From contig CALJKW010000055.1 in NCBI GenBank assembly GCA_937980205.1, forward strand, positions 744,001 to 808,000: DNA of 64,000 nucleotides, given 5' to 3'. A program made the position numbers and the translations under genes. Shown one piece after another: positions 9,649 through 17,396 of the stretch (position 1 is the first letter of the stretch; every line of letters starts with the position of its first letter). Below the pieces are notes generated by a model. The model was not told the DNA's origin. It saw only the letters and a program-made list of their open reading frames with translations, and made no database searches. The stretch is from an uncultured Myxococcales bacterium. GTDB lineage: Bacteria; Myxococcota; Myxococcia; Myxococcales; Myxococcaceae.

Positions 9649-9676
9649 TTGACCGGAGAGACTCGGCTCCTATGAT
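9649..9676 (+). promoter_or_regulatory. 6S RNA promoter
   Basis: TTGACC (9649-9654), 16 bases, TATGAT (9671-9676): a near-consensus sigma-70 promoter. Transcription would start around 9683-9685, exactly at the 5' end expected for the 6S RNA. Confidence 0.75.
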
Positions 9677-9683
9677 CCTGGGT

Positions 9684-9880
9684 GAAAGGAACTTCTGACA
9701 GGCTGTCCCCTGCAGGGTGCGTGATTGAGCAGCTGAAATTCGAACCGATACGTTCAACCCGGGGGTCGTTCCGGGTTCCATGTGCAGGCCCTCATGCAGT
9801 GAGAGGGAAGCCTACGGAGCCAAGACTCGATTCCCACCTTAATCAGGTAAGGGTTCAATGGACGTTGCGCACACGGCCCA
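9684..9880 (+). ncRNA. ssrS: 6S RNA
   Basis: This is a roughly 190-nt non-coding interval with 6S-like blocks: GTCCCCTGCAGGGTGCG near the 5' side, a long imperfect hairpin (ACCCGGGGGTCG...CGGGT), AGGGAAGCCTACGGAGCC, and a closing 3' strand TGCGCACACGGCCCA that pairs with GGCTGT/GTGCG at the 5' side. It is followed directly by the 5-formyl-THF cyclo-ligase gene, the standard ssrS neighbour in proteobacteria. 6S RNA mimics an open promoter and sequesters housekeeping RNA polymerase. The 3' end is approximate and may reach into the next gene. Confidence 0.82.
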
Positions 9881-10411
9881 ATGGCGGGGGACTTTTTCAG
9901 TGGGAAGCAGGCTGCAAGGGCGGAGCTGGAGCGGCGGCGTAGGAGCCTGAGTCCCGAAGAGGTCCGGTCGAAGGGCGAGGAGGCCAGGAAGAGGCTCCTC
10001 GCCCTTCCCTTTTTTCGCGGCGTGATCGCCTCGTACGCGCCGCAGCCGTTCGAGATGGAGCCGCCTGCCGGAGTGCTGCCGCGCGTCGTGCGCGGGCAGA
10101 GGGAGCTCGTGTTCCACTTCGTCGAGGGCGAGCTCGAGCGCGGCGTGCTCGGCATCGCGACGCCGCGGCCGGAGTGGAAGGTGGCCTCTGCCATCGACGT
10201 CTTCGTGGTGCCGGGGGTCGGATTCGGACTCGACGGCTCGCGGCTCGGCCGCGGGGCCGGGTACTACGACGCCACCCTGGTGAAGCACCCGGCGGCGGTG
10301 AAGGTCGGCTTCACCTTCGAGTGCTGCGTGGTCGATCGGCTGCCGATGGAGGCGTGGGACGTGAAGATGGACTGGCTCGTGACCGAGGCCCGGGCGACGA
10401 AGATCGCCTGA
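9881..10411 (+). CDS. 5-formyltetrahydrofolate cyclo-ligase
   Basis: The 176-residue cytosolic enzyme makes 5,10-methenyl-THF from 5-formyl-THF with ATP. Seen: an N-terminal basic helix (KQAARAELERRRRSL), and the family signature VPGVGFGLDGSRLGRGAGYY near residues 110-130, which holds the folate and phosphate contacts, followed by DATL. Length is normal for the family. The ATG lies at the very end of the 6S RNA, so both may come from one primary transcript, as in Escherichia coli (ssrS-ygfA). Confidence 0.92.
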   Translation: MAGDFFSGKQAARAELERRRRSLSPEEVRSKGEEARKRLLALPFFRGVIASYAPQPFEMEPPAGVLPRVVRGQRELVFHFVEGELERGVLGIATPRPEWKVASAIDVFVVPGVGFGLDGSRLGRGAGYYDATLVKHPAAVKVGFTFECCVVDRLPMEAWDVKMDWLVTEARATKIA

Positions 10412-10459
10412 GCGTCAAAAGTCGAACGACCTTCCCCCACACATGGGCCGAGACCGCCC

Positions 10460-12559
10460 ATGCCCATCCGATCTGCCGCCCTCCTCGTCGTCCTCTCACT
10501 CCTCGCGTGCGCCGGCGAGCCGCCCTGCGAAGGTCCGGGCTGCCTGCTGCCGCCGGGAGCCGGCGGTGGCCTCGCGGCAGGAGGCGGCGACGCTTCCGGC
10601 GGTGGCGACACCGGCGGTGGCGGTGACGTCGGCAGCGGCGGCGGAGGAGGCGCCGCGGGCGGCACGGCAGGCACCGGCGGTGGTGGCGGCGCGACCGGAA
10701 GCGGCGGCGGCAGCACCGGCACGGGCGGCGGAACCAGCGGCGCCGGCGGCGGCACGACGGGCACCGGCGGTGGCGCCCCGCCGACGTGCACCGGCGGCTG
10801 CTCGATGTTCCAGCCGCTGTGGACGGCCAACCCGATGACCCAGCCGCCGTACGGCAGCGGCGCCTCGAAGGTCCGCTTCATCGACAACCAGTCGTTCGTC
10901 GCCGGAGTCGGCGTGCTCTCCACCACGGGCTCCGGTTCGCCGCTCTTCGTCTACGACGGAAAGATCTTCCTCTACGACAGCCAGGGCACGCAGCTCCGCC
11001 AGCTCACGGCGTTGTCGCGCACCTGCGCCTCCCTCGCGGTCTCGCCGGATCGCAGCCGCGTGGCCGCGGGCTCCGTCGCGGGCGGCGCGATCTCGGTCGC
11101 GCCGATCGACGGGGGCACTCCGACGAGCCTCAGCGCGGGCATCGGCGTGAACGCCCTCGCCTTCTCCCCGGACGGCACGTCGCTCTTCGCCGGCGGCACC
11201 GAGAGCTACTTCGACCCGCCGATGGTGCGCCGGTTCGATCTCGCCGGAGGAGGCTCCGTCCGCTCGATGGGCATCAGCTCGTTCACCATCGTCGGCATCA
11301 TCCCCTCGGCGAACGGCACGCAACTGGAGGTCGGCTCCGAGGGCTCGGGCACGATGCGCAGCTCGCTGCGCACGACCTTGCGCAGCTCGGACCTCGCGCA
11401 CGTGTCGACGCTGCCCGGCGCGCCGTACCTCGTGTACCGCCGCGACCCGCGCACCGGCGGCGTCTTCTTCGCGACCTCGAACAGCGTGATGAACGTGACG
11501 CTGCCGGGCCCGTCGATCGTCGCGGCGGCGCCGCACCCGACGCTGCCCAAGGCGGTGACGCTGCACGCCGACGGAGCGCTGCGCCTCATCGACCTTCCCC
11601 GCGCCCGTATCGAGGACACGCTGCGCGCGAACGTGCGCGCGTACGACGTCGACATCTCGCCCGACGGAACCCTGATCGTCGCCGCGGGCATCTCGCCCCC
11701 GCTCGCTGCGTTCAGCCTGGTGAGCGGCACGCGCCCGGTCGTCACGCAGCCGCCGCTGTGCGGCAACGGGCAGCGCGACCCCGGCGAGGCCTGCGACGGC
11801 CCGCTGAGCGGCATGTGCTCGAGCCTCGGCTACACGTCGGGCGGCTTCGCGTGCCGCTCCGACTGCAAGCTCGACTTGAGCGGGTGCTCGGGGGTCCAGC
11901 CCGGCTGGTCGTGCACCGGCGGCGGGCGCAACGACGGCGTGTGCGACTGCGGCTGCGACGTGCCGGACCCCGACTGTGGCCCGAACGCGACGGCCGCGGC
12001 CTGCGAGCGCTCGAGCTGCGCGAACGGTACCCGGCCGACGCGGCAGACGCCGTGGACCTGCACGATCGACTCGTGCGCGAACATCGGGGCCGAGGGCCGC
12101 TGCGCGAACGGAGTGCTCGAGGCCTGCGACTCCGCCTCGACGATCCAGCGCATCTCCTGCTCCAGCTACGCCTCGACGACCGGCCAGGCGCAGTGCGTGT
12201 CGCGGCTCGGCGCGCCGACGTGCAGCGTGCCCGACGACCAGCCGTGCATCGTCGGCACCGGGACCTTCACGTCGTACTTCGCCTGCGCCGGCGCCACGAG
12301 CGCCTGCGTCTTCGGCGGAACCGCCGGCGGCAAGTGCCAGAGCGGCTTCGCGCGCTGTGGAGCGACCACGCCGATCTGCCTCGGCCCCGACAAGCTGCAG
12401 GCGGCGTGCAACGGCGGGACTCCGGTCGTGTGGGACTGCTTCGCGATGGGCGGCACGTGCTCGAACGGAGCGTGCGTGGATCTCTACCGCGGGGCGCCGT
12501 GCGGCCAGAGCGCGCAGTGCCGTGCGGGGCTGAGCTGCACGAACGGCACGTGCCAGTGA
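10460..12559 (+). CDS. Lipoprotein with Gly-rich linker, propeller-like and Cys-rich regions
   Basis: 699 residues. The signal peptide ends in LLACAGE (lipobox Cys17). A low-complexity linker of about 90 residues made of Gly, Ser, Thr and Ala follows, then a region with WD40/beta-propeller-like strands (LAVSPDRSRVAAGS, LAFSPDGTSLFAGG, DVDISPDGTLIVAAG). The C-terminal 270 residues are rich in cysteine and include CGNGQRDPGEACDG, the signature of myxobacterial cysteine-rich repeats. It is an outer-membrane-anchored surface protein, probably for binding; the ligand is unknown. The linker is strongly GC-biased but in frame. It is convergent with the next gene, 4 bp away. Confidence 0.8.
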   Translation: MPIRSAALLVVLSLLACAGEPPCEGPGCLLPPGAGGGLAAGGGDASGGGDTGGGGDVGSGGGGGAAGGTAGTGGGGGATGSGGGSTGTGGGTSGAGGGTTGTGGGAPPTCTGGCSMFQPLWTANPMTQPPYGSGASKVRFIDNQSFVAGVGVLSTTGSGSPLFVYDGKIFLYDSQGTQLRQLTALSRTCASLAVSPDRSRVAAGSVAGGAISVAPIDGGTPTSLSAGIGVNALAFSPDGTSLFAGGTESYFDPPMVRRFDLAGGGSVRSMGISSFTIVGIIPSANGTQLEVGSEGSGTMRSSLRTTLRSSDLAHVSTLPGAPYLVYRRDPRTGGVFFATSNSVMNVTLPGPSIVAAAPHPTLPKAVTLHADGALRLIDLPRARIEDTLRANVRAYDVDISPDGTLIVAAGISPPLAAFSLVSGTRPVVTQPPLCGNGQRDPGEACDGPLSGMCSSLGYTSGGFACRSDCKLDLSGCSGVQPGWSCTGGGRNDGVCDCGCDVPDPDCGPNATAAACERSSCANGTRPTRQTPWTCTIDSCANIGAEGRCANGVLEACDSASTIQRISCSSYASTTGQAQCVSRLGAPTCSVPDDQPCIVGTGTFTSYFACAGATSACVFGGTAGGKCQSGFARCGATTPICLGPDKLQAACNGGTPVVWDCFAMGGTCSNGACVDLYRGAPCGQSAQCRAGLSCTNGTCQ

Positions 12560-12563
12560 GCCG

Positions 12564-13496
12564 TCAGCCGGCCCGGTCGCCGAACACCCAGGAGTACGCG
12601 GTGTCCCCTGCTCCGGGCCCGAAGCGCGCCCGCTTCACGGCGTCGACGAGGCAGCGGTCGAGCAGGTAGTCGGCGGCGGTCGCCCGCGCGTCGCTCGCGT
12701 TGTTCGCGATCGCGACGTGCTTCACCGAGCCGTCCTCCGCGACGGCGATGCGGACCGTGCGGCCCCCGCCGATGCCCGCGCGGCGGTTCAGCGCCGTCTC
12801 CCAGCAGGCTCCGACGGCGGGCTTCACCATCGCGAGCGCGTCGTGCACGCGCTGCGGATCCAGCGGAGCCAGGCCCTCGTCCTTCACGAAGTAGATCGAC
12901 ACGTCTCCGTTGGGCGGCGGGCCCGCGCCGGTGAAGGTCATCGTGAACGGCCGCGTGCTCGGCCAGGCGGTCGCGCCGAGCACCGCCTCGACGCAGCGCT
13001 CGGTGTCGGTCAGCGCGCCCGCCGGCAGCGTGAGCACCACGAGCGACGGCTGGAACCGAATCGCCCACGCCGTGCCCGGGCGCACCCCGCCCTGCTGCAG
13101 GCACGCGGCGACGACGGGTGCGGGGTCGAGCAGGCCGCGCTCGGCGCCGTAGCGCGAGGCAGCGAGCAGCTTCACCCACGCGAGCACCGCCCAGCCGCTC
13201 GGCTGGGTCGGCTTCACCTCCAGCTCGCCCGTCGGCCGGTCGCCGGCCCAGGGGTACGTCTGCGCGATCTCGCGCACGCAGCGGCCGGTCGAGTTGTCCG
13301 TCGACTCGAAGATGACGTCGTCGGGCATGAACGTGAGCTTCACCGTCGCCGGCGCTTCTTCACGCCAGCAGGCGTTGAACAGCTCGCTCGCGGGGAGCGC
13401 GGGCCGCTCGACGTGAACGCCCTCGCGGAAGCCGGGAGTCGGCCCCGTCGTCGCGCAGCCCGCGACCAGCACCAGCAGCGGCAGCGCGCGCCTCAC
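12564..13496 (-). CDS. Lipoprotein with AgmX/TonB-like C-terminal domain
   Basis: 310 residues. The signal peptide ends in LVLVAGCATT (lipobox Cys14). The middle part has scattered cysteine residues (FNACWREE, TGRCVREI, VAACLQQG). The last 100 residues read AVGACWETALNRR, then TVRIAVAEDGSVKHVAIANN, then DRCLVDAVKRARFG. This is the conserved pattern of the AgmX/PglI or TonB-like C-terminal fold widely duplicated in myxobacteria. It is probably an envelope protein. The GTG start overlaps the stop region of the upstream YciI gene (GTGA), so the two are coupled. Confidence 0.75.
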   Translation of the reverse strand: MRRALPLLVLVAGCATTGPTPGFREGVHVERPALPASELFNACWREEAPATVKLTFMPDDVIFESTDNSTGRCVREIAQTYPWAGDRPTGELEVKPTQPSGWAVLAWVKLLAASRYGAERGLLDPAPVVAACLQQGGVRPGTAWAIRFQPSLVVLTLPAGALTDTERCVEAVLGATAWPSTRPFTMTFTGAGPPPNGDVSIYFVKDEGLAPLDPQRVHDALAMVKPAVGACWETALNRRAGIGGGRTVRIAVAEDGSVKHVAIANNASDARATAADYLLDRCLVDAVKRARFGPGAGDTAYSWVFGDRAG

Positions 13497-13921
13497 CTGG
13501 CTCTGCGCGTGAAAGCCGCGCTCCAGGTCGGGGCCACCTTGCGAATGCGCTCGACGATCTCGGGCGGAAGATCGTCCTCGCCGGTGAGCTGGAAGACGTC
13601 GAGGACGTCATCGGTGCCGAGGCCGACCGGGCAGCGCTTCGCCCACTCGAGCGCCTCTTCCTTCGTCTTCACGTCGATCAGGTAGAAGCCGCCGACGAGC
13701 TCTTTGCTCTCGGCGAACGGGCCGTCCACCACGACGCGCTTGCCGTTCTTCACCCCGACGCGCGCGCGCAGGCCGTTCGGGTTGAGGCCTTCGGACGCGA
13801 TGAGGACTCCTGCCTTGTGCAGGTCCTCGTTGAACTTCATGTACGCGTCGAAGATGGCGTCGGAGACCTGCACGTCCTGGGGTTTGTTGTCTCCACGGTT
13901 CGCGGCGATCAGAAAACGCAT
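13493..13921 (-). CDS. YciI-family (DGPF) protein
   Basis: The 142-residue YCII-type alpha/beta-barrel protein begins MRFLIAANR and contains the characteristic VVVDGPFAESKELVGGFYLI block, including the DGPF motif (about residues 66-69), then EEALEWAKRCP. Family members are small dimers of uncertain enzymatic role, sometimes linked to sigma factors of the ECF41 type, but none is adjacent here. The cytosolic product precedes and overlaps the AgmX-like lipoprotein gene. The ATG at 13921 is preceded by AGGAGA. Confidence 0.85.
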   Translation of the reverse strand: MRFLIAANRGDNKPQDVQVSDAIFDAYMKFNEDLHKAGVLIASEGLNPNGLRARVGVKNGKRVVVDGPFAESKELVGGFYLIDVKTKEEALEWAKRCPVGLGTDDVLDVFQLTGEDDLPPEIVERIRKVAPTWSAAFTRRAR

Positions 13922-13983
13922 CGTTCTCTCCTAAGGGCTACGGGTTCTGCCCTCACGTCGAACGAGGCCCCATCAGATCGACA

Positions 13984-15255
13984 TCAGAACAACAGCCGCA
14001 GCGGGTGCTCCAGCAAAGACCGGAGCTCCTTCAGGAATTCGGCTCCGACGGCGCCGTCGATGACCCGGTGGTCGCCCGACAGCGTCACCGACATCATGTG
14101 GCGGACGACGATCTGCCCGTCGCGCACCACCGGCTTCGGAGTCACCGCGCCGACCGCGAGGATCGCCGCCTGCGGCGGGTTCAGCACCGCGATGAACTCG
14201 TCGATGCCGTACATGCCGAGGTTCGACACCGTGATGGAGCCCCCGGTGTACTCCTCGGGCTTGAGCGCGCGCTTCTTCGCCCGCTCGGCGAGGTCGCGCA
14301 CCTCGGCGCCGATCTCCTCGAGCCCCTTCTGGTCCGCGTCGCGCACGACCGGCGTGATGAGCCCGTCCTCGATCGCCACCGCCACGCCGACGTCGACGTT
14401 GTGCAGCTGCACGAGGTTCGCGCCGTCCATCTGCTGGTTGATGCGCGGGAAGCGGCGCACCGCGATCGCCGTCGCCTTCAAGATCACGTCGTTGACGGAG
14501 ATCTTCGTCTCCAGCGCCTTCGCCTCTTCGCGGAGCTTCAGCGCCGCGTCCATCTCGAGCTCCACCGTCAGGTAGAAGTGCGGGACGCCCGGCTTCACCT
14601 CGGTCAGCCGCTGCGCGATCACCTTCCGCATGCCGGAGATCGGCAGCTGCTCGGGCTTGATGCGCTCGCCGCGCGTGATCTGAATGGCGGGCCGCGCGCT
14701 CTTCTTCGCCGCCGCGGGGCCGGCGCCCTTCGCCTCTTCCACGTCCCGCTTCACGATGCGCCCGCTCGGGCCGGAGCCGGCGACGGAGGCGAGATCAACT
14801 CCGGTCTCGGCTGCGATGCGCTTCGCCAGCGGCGACGCGCGGATGCGCCCGTTCTGCTGAGACGGCGCCGGCTGGGCCGCTTGCGGCTTTGCCGCCGGAG
14901 CCTTCGGCGCCTCTGCGGCCGCCTTGGGCTCAGGCTGCTGGGCCGCCTTCTGCTCCGGCTGCTTCGCCTCTTCCTTCGGGGCCGGCTTCGCCGCCGGAAC
15001 GTCTTCGATCTTCTCCCCGGCCTTGCCGATGTACGCGATCGGCGCTCCGACCGCGGCGGCCGAGCCCTCCGGCACCAGGATCTTCAGCAGCACTCCGTCG
15101 TCGTACGCCTCGACCTCGAGGTTCGACTTGTCGGTCTCGACCTCGGCGATGGCCGTTCCGGAGGAGACCTTGTCTCCCTCCTTCTTCAGCCACTTCGTGA
15201 TCTTGCCCTCCTTCATGGTGGGCGACAGCGCGGGAAGCTCGACGGCGATTGCCAT
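13984..15255 (-). CDS. pdhC: Pyruvate dehydrogenase E2 (dihydrolipoyl acetyltransferase)
   Basis: 423 residues. One lipoyl domain (about 1-80; lipoylated Lys43 in VETDKSNLEVE) is followed by a long Ala/Pro/Glu/Lys-rich flexible linker (about 85-145). A peripheral-subunit-binding domain comes next (RIRASPLAKRIAAETGVDL ... GPSGRIVKRDVE). The catalytic acyltransferase domain has DHRVIDGA (His about 396) near the C-terminus. It transfers acetyl groups to CoA as the core of the complex. It is the last gene of the pdhA-pdhB-pdhC operon, 9 bp after pdhB. E3 (lipoamide dehydrogenase) is not in the window. Confidence 0.95.
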   Translation of the reverse strand: MAIAVELPALSPTMKEGKITKWLKKEGDKVSSGTAIAEVETDKSNLEVEAYDDGVLLKILVPEGSAAAVGAPIAYIGKAGEKIEDVPAAKPAPKEEAKQPEQKAAQQPEPKAAAEAPKAPAAKPQAAQPAPSQQNGRIRASPLAKRIAAETGVDLASVAGSGPSGRIVKRDVEEAKGAGPAAAKKSARPAIQITRGERIKPEQLPISGMRKVIAQRLTEVKPGVPHFYLTVELEMDAALKLREEAKALETKISVNDVILKATAIAVRRFPRINQQMDGANLVQLHNVDVGVAVAIEDGLITPVVRDADQKGLEEIGAEVRDLAERAKKRALKPEEYTGGSITVSNLGMYGIDEFIAVLNPPQAAILAVGAVTPKPVVRDGQIVVRHMMSVTLSGDHRVIDGAVGAEFLKELRSLLEHPLRLLF

Positions 15256-15264
15256 TTTGGAAGC

Positions 15265-16251
15265 TCAGCTCCGGTAGAGGACTTCGTTCACCGCGGCGAC
15301 GACGCGCTCGACGGACGGCTGCGTGGCGCGCTCGAGGTTCGCTGCGTAGCTCATGTTGATGTCGAGGCCCGTGACGCGCGTCACCGGCGCGTCGAGATCA
15401 TCGAACGCCTGCTTCTGGATGATGTCCGCGAGCGACGCACCGACGCCGCACCACGGCCAGCCCTCTTCGACGACCACCACGCGATTCGTCTTTCGCACCG
15501 ACTCGAGCACCGTCTCTTCGTCTAACGGCTTCAAGCTGCGGAGATCGACGACTTCGGCGTCGATGCCCTGTTGCGAGAGCGCCTCGGCCGCCGGCAGCAC
15601 GCACGACGTCAGCATGCGCGACCAGGTGATGATCGTGACGTCTTTGCCGGGCCGCTTGATGTCCGCCTTGCCGATCGGAACGATGTGCTCACCGTCCGGC
15701 ACGGGGCCCTTCGCGCCGTAGAGCAGCTCGCCCTCGATGAAGATGACCGGGTTGTCGTCGCGGATGGCGCTCTTGAGGAGCCCCTTCGCGTCCGCCGGGG
15801 TCGACGGCGCCAGCACCTTGAGGCCCGGGAAGTGAACGTAGTTCGCCTCGAGCGCCTGGCTGTGCTGCGACGAGAGCCGCCCGCCCGCCCCGCCCGGGCC
15901 GCGGAAGACGATCGGACACCGCAGCTGCCCGCCCGACATGTGGCGGATCTTCGCCGCGTTGTTCACGATCTGATCCATCGCGAGGATGGCGAAGTTCCAC
16001 GTCATCATCTCGATGACCGGCCGCAGGCCCACCATCGCGGCGCCGACGCCGAGGCCCGCGAACCCGAGCTCCGAGATCGGCGCGTCGACGACGCGCGCGG
16101 ACCCGAACTTGTCGAGCAGCCCCTGCGACACCTTGTACGCGCCGTTGTAGCGAGCGACCTCCTCGCCCATCAGGAAGACGTTGGCGTCGCGCTCCATCTC
16201 CTCGGAGAGCGCCTGGTTCAACGCCTCGCGGTACTGAAGCTCCTGGGCCAT
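15265..16251 (-). CDS. pdhB: Pyruvate dehydrogenase E1 beta subunit
   Basis: 328 residues. Typical E1-beta segments: YREALNQALSEEMERD at the N-terminus, MGEEVARYNGAYKVSQGL, a PISELGFAGLGVGAAM helix, WNFAILAMDQIVNNAAK, and the C-terminal VVVVEEGWPWCGVGA. With E1 alpha it forms the thiamine-diphosphate heterotetramer that decarboxylates pyruvate. The chosen ATG at 16251 overlaps the pdhA stop (TAATG), so translation is coupled; a longer reading upstream would run inside pdhA. Confidence 0.95.
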   Translation of the reverse strand: MAQELQYREALNQALSEEMERDANVFLMGEEVARYNGAYKVSQGLLDKFGSARVVDAPISELGFAGLGVGAAMVGLRPVIEMMTWNFAILAMDQIVNNAAKIRHMSGGQLRCPIVFRGPGGAGGRLSSQHSQALEANYVHFPGLKVLAPSTPADAKGLLKSAIRDDNPVIFIEGELLYGAKGPVPDGEHIVPIGKADIKRPGKDVTIITWSRMLTSCVLPAAEALSQQGIDAEVVDLRSLKPLDEETVLESVRKTNRVVVVEEGWPWCGVGASLADIIQKQAFDDLDAPVTRVTGLDINMSYAANLERATQPSVERVVAAVNEVLYRS

Positions 16252-17381
16252 TACGCAGCCCCCTTTCGCGGCAGCGACGAGATGCCCGGCGGCGGAGTCC
16301 TCGGCTCGAGATCCCAGGTGACCTTGAGCTCCGAGCCGCTCGGGTACGTCGGCCACTTCACGTCCTTCGCGCCGAGCACGCGCTCGCGCGGCTTCTCATC
16401 GGGAGTGTTCTCGTCGACGTACATGTCTCCGTACAGCTCTTCCATCGGAGGCTCTGGCGACTGATCCGCGAACGCGACCGCGTCGTCGCACTGCTTGTTG
16501 ACCTCTTCCTGAATCTTCTCGAAGTCGGCGTCGGTCGCGATCTTCTTCTTGAGCAGGTGCTCGCGCAGCCGCGAGATCGGATCTTTCTTCGCGCGCTCTT
16601 CCTCGACCTCTTCCTTCGTACGGTACGTCGCGGCGTCGGACATCGAGTGGCCGCGGTACCGGTACGTGTTCGCCTCGAGCAGCACGGGCCCCTTGCCGGC
16701 GCGGCAGTAGTCCGCGCAGTCCTTGATCGCGTCGTAGACCTTCAGCACGTCCTGGCCGTCGACCGCCTCGCCGCGCATCTTGTACGCCGCCGCGCGCTTG
16801 TAGATCTCCGGCTCGGCGGACACGCGCGCGATGTCGGTGCCCATGCCGTAGCGGTTGTTCTCGCAGATGTAGATGACCGGCAGCTTCCACTTCGCCGCCA
16901 TGTTGAACGTCTCGTGGAACGCGCCCTGGTTCGCGGCCGCGTCGCCGAACGAGCAGACCGTCACGCGATCTTCGCCGCGGTACTTCGACGCGAACGCCAT
17001 GCCCGCGGCGAGCGGGATCTGGCCGCCGACGATGCCGTAGCCGCCGTAGAAGTGGTGCTCGACGTCGATGAGGTGCATCGAGCCGCCGCGGCCCTTGCTG
17101 TAGCCGCCGTAGCGCCCGAACAGCTCGGCCATGATCATGCCCGGGTCTGCCCCGCGCGCGATCGGGTGCGCGTGATCGCGGTAGCCCGTCATCATGTAGT
17201 CGTCGGGCTCGAGCGCGTACTGCTGGCCCACCACGACCGCTTCTTGACCGATGTAGAGGTGGCAGAAGCCCTGGATCTTCTTCTGCCCGTACGCCTGACC
17301 CGCCTTCTCTTCGAAGCGGCGGAGCAGCGCCATCATCCGGTACATCCCCAGCAACGTCTCGTCGTTGAGCTTCGTCGGCAC
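16251..17381 (-). CDS. pdhA: Pyruvate dehydrogenase E1 alpha subunit
   Basis: 376 residues. Seen: the N-terminal FCHLYIGQEAVVVG segment, the phospho-loop-like GRGGSMHLID, and the ThDP-binding GDG...N motif in the form FGDAAANQGAFHETFN (here GDA rather than GDG), followed by ICENNRYGMGT. YRYRGHSMSDAATYRT corresponds to the conserved loop that includes the regulatory serines in eukaryotic E1. The start is GTG at 17381. The gene follows a membrane Ser/Thr kinase by 15 bp, which raises the possibility of control by phosphorylation; this is inference. Confidence 0.95.
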   Translation of the reverse strand: MPTKLNDETLLGMYRMMALLRRFEEKAGQAYGQKKIQGFCHLYIGQEAVVVGQQYALEPDDYMMTGYRDHAHPIARGADPGMIMAELFGRYGGYSKGRGGSMHLIDVEHHFYGGYGIVGGQIPLAAGMAFASKYRGEDRVTVCSFGDAAANQGAFHETFNMAAKWKLPVIYICENNRYGMGTDIARVSAEPEIYKRAAAYKMRGEAVDGQDVLKVYDAIKDCADYCRAGKGPVLLEANTYRYRGHSMSDAATYRTKEEVEEERAKKDPISRLREHLLKKKIATDADFEKIQEEVNKQCDDAVAFADQSPEPPMEELYGDMYVDENTPDEKPRERVLGAKDVKWPTYPSGSELKVTWDLEPRTPPPGISSLPRKGAA

Positions 17382-17396
17382 GGGCCGGCAACTAAC

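Noticed and set aside
10560..10790. Glycine-rich low-complexity stretch as a frameshifted or spurious region
   Set aside because: It is in frame between a lipobox and a structured domain; such linkers are common in myxobacterial lipoproteins.
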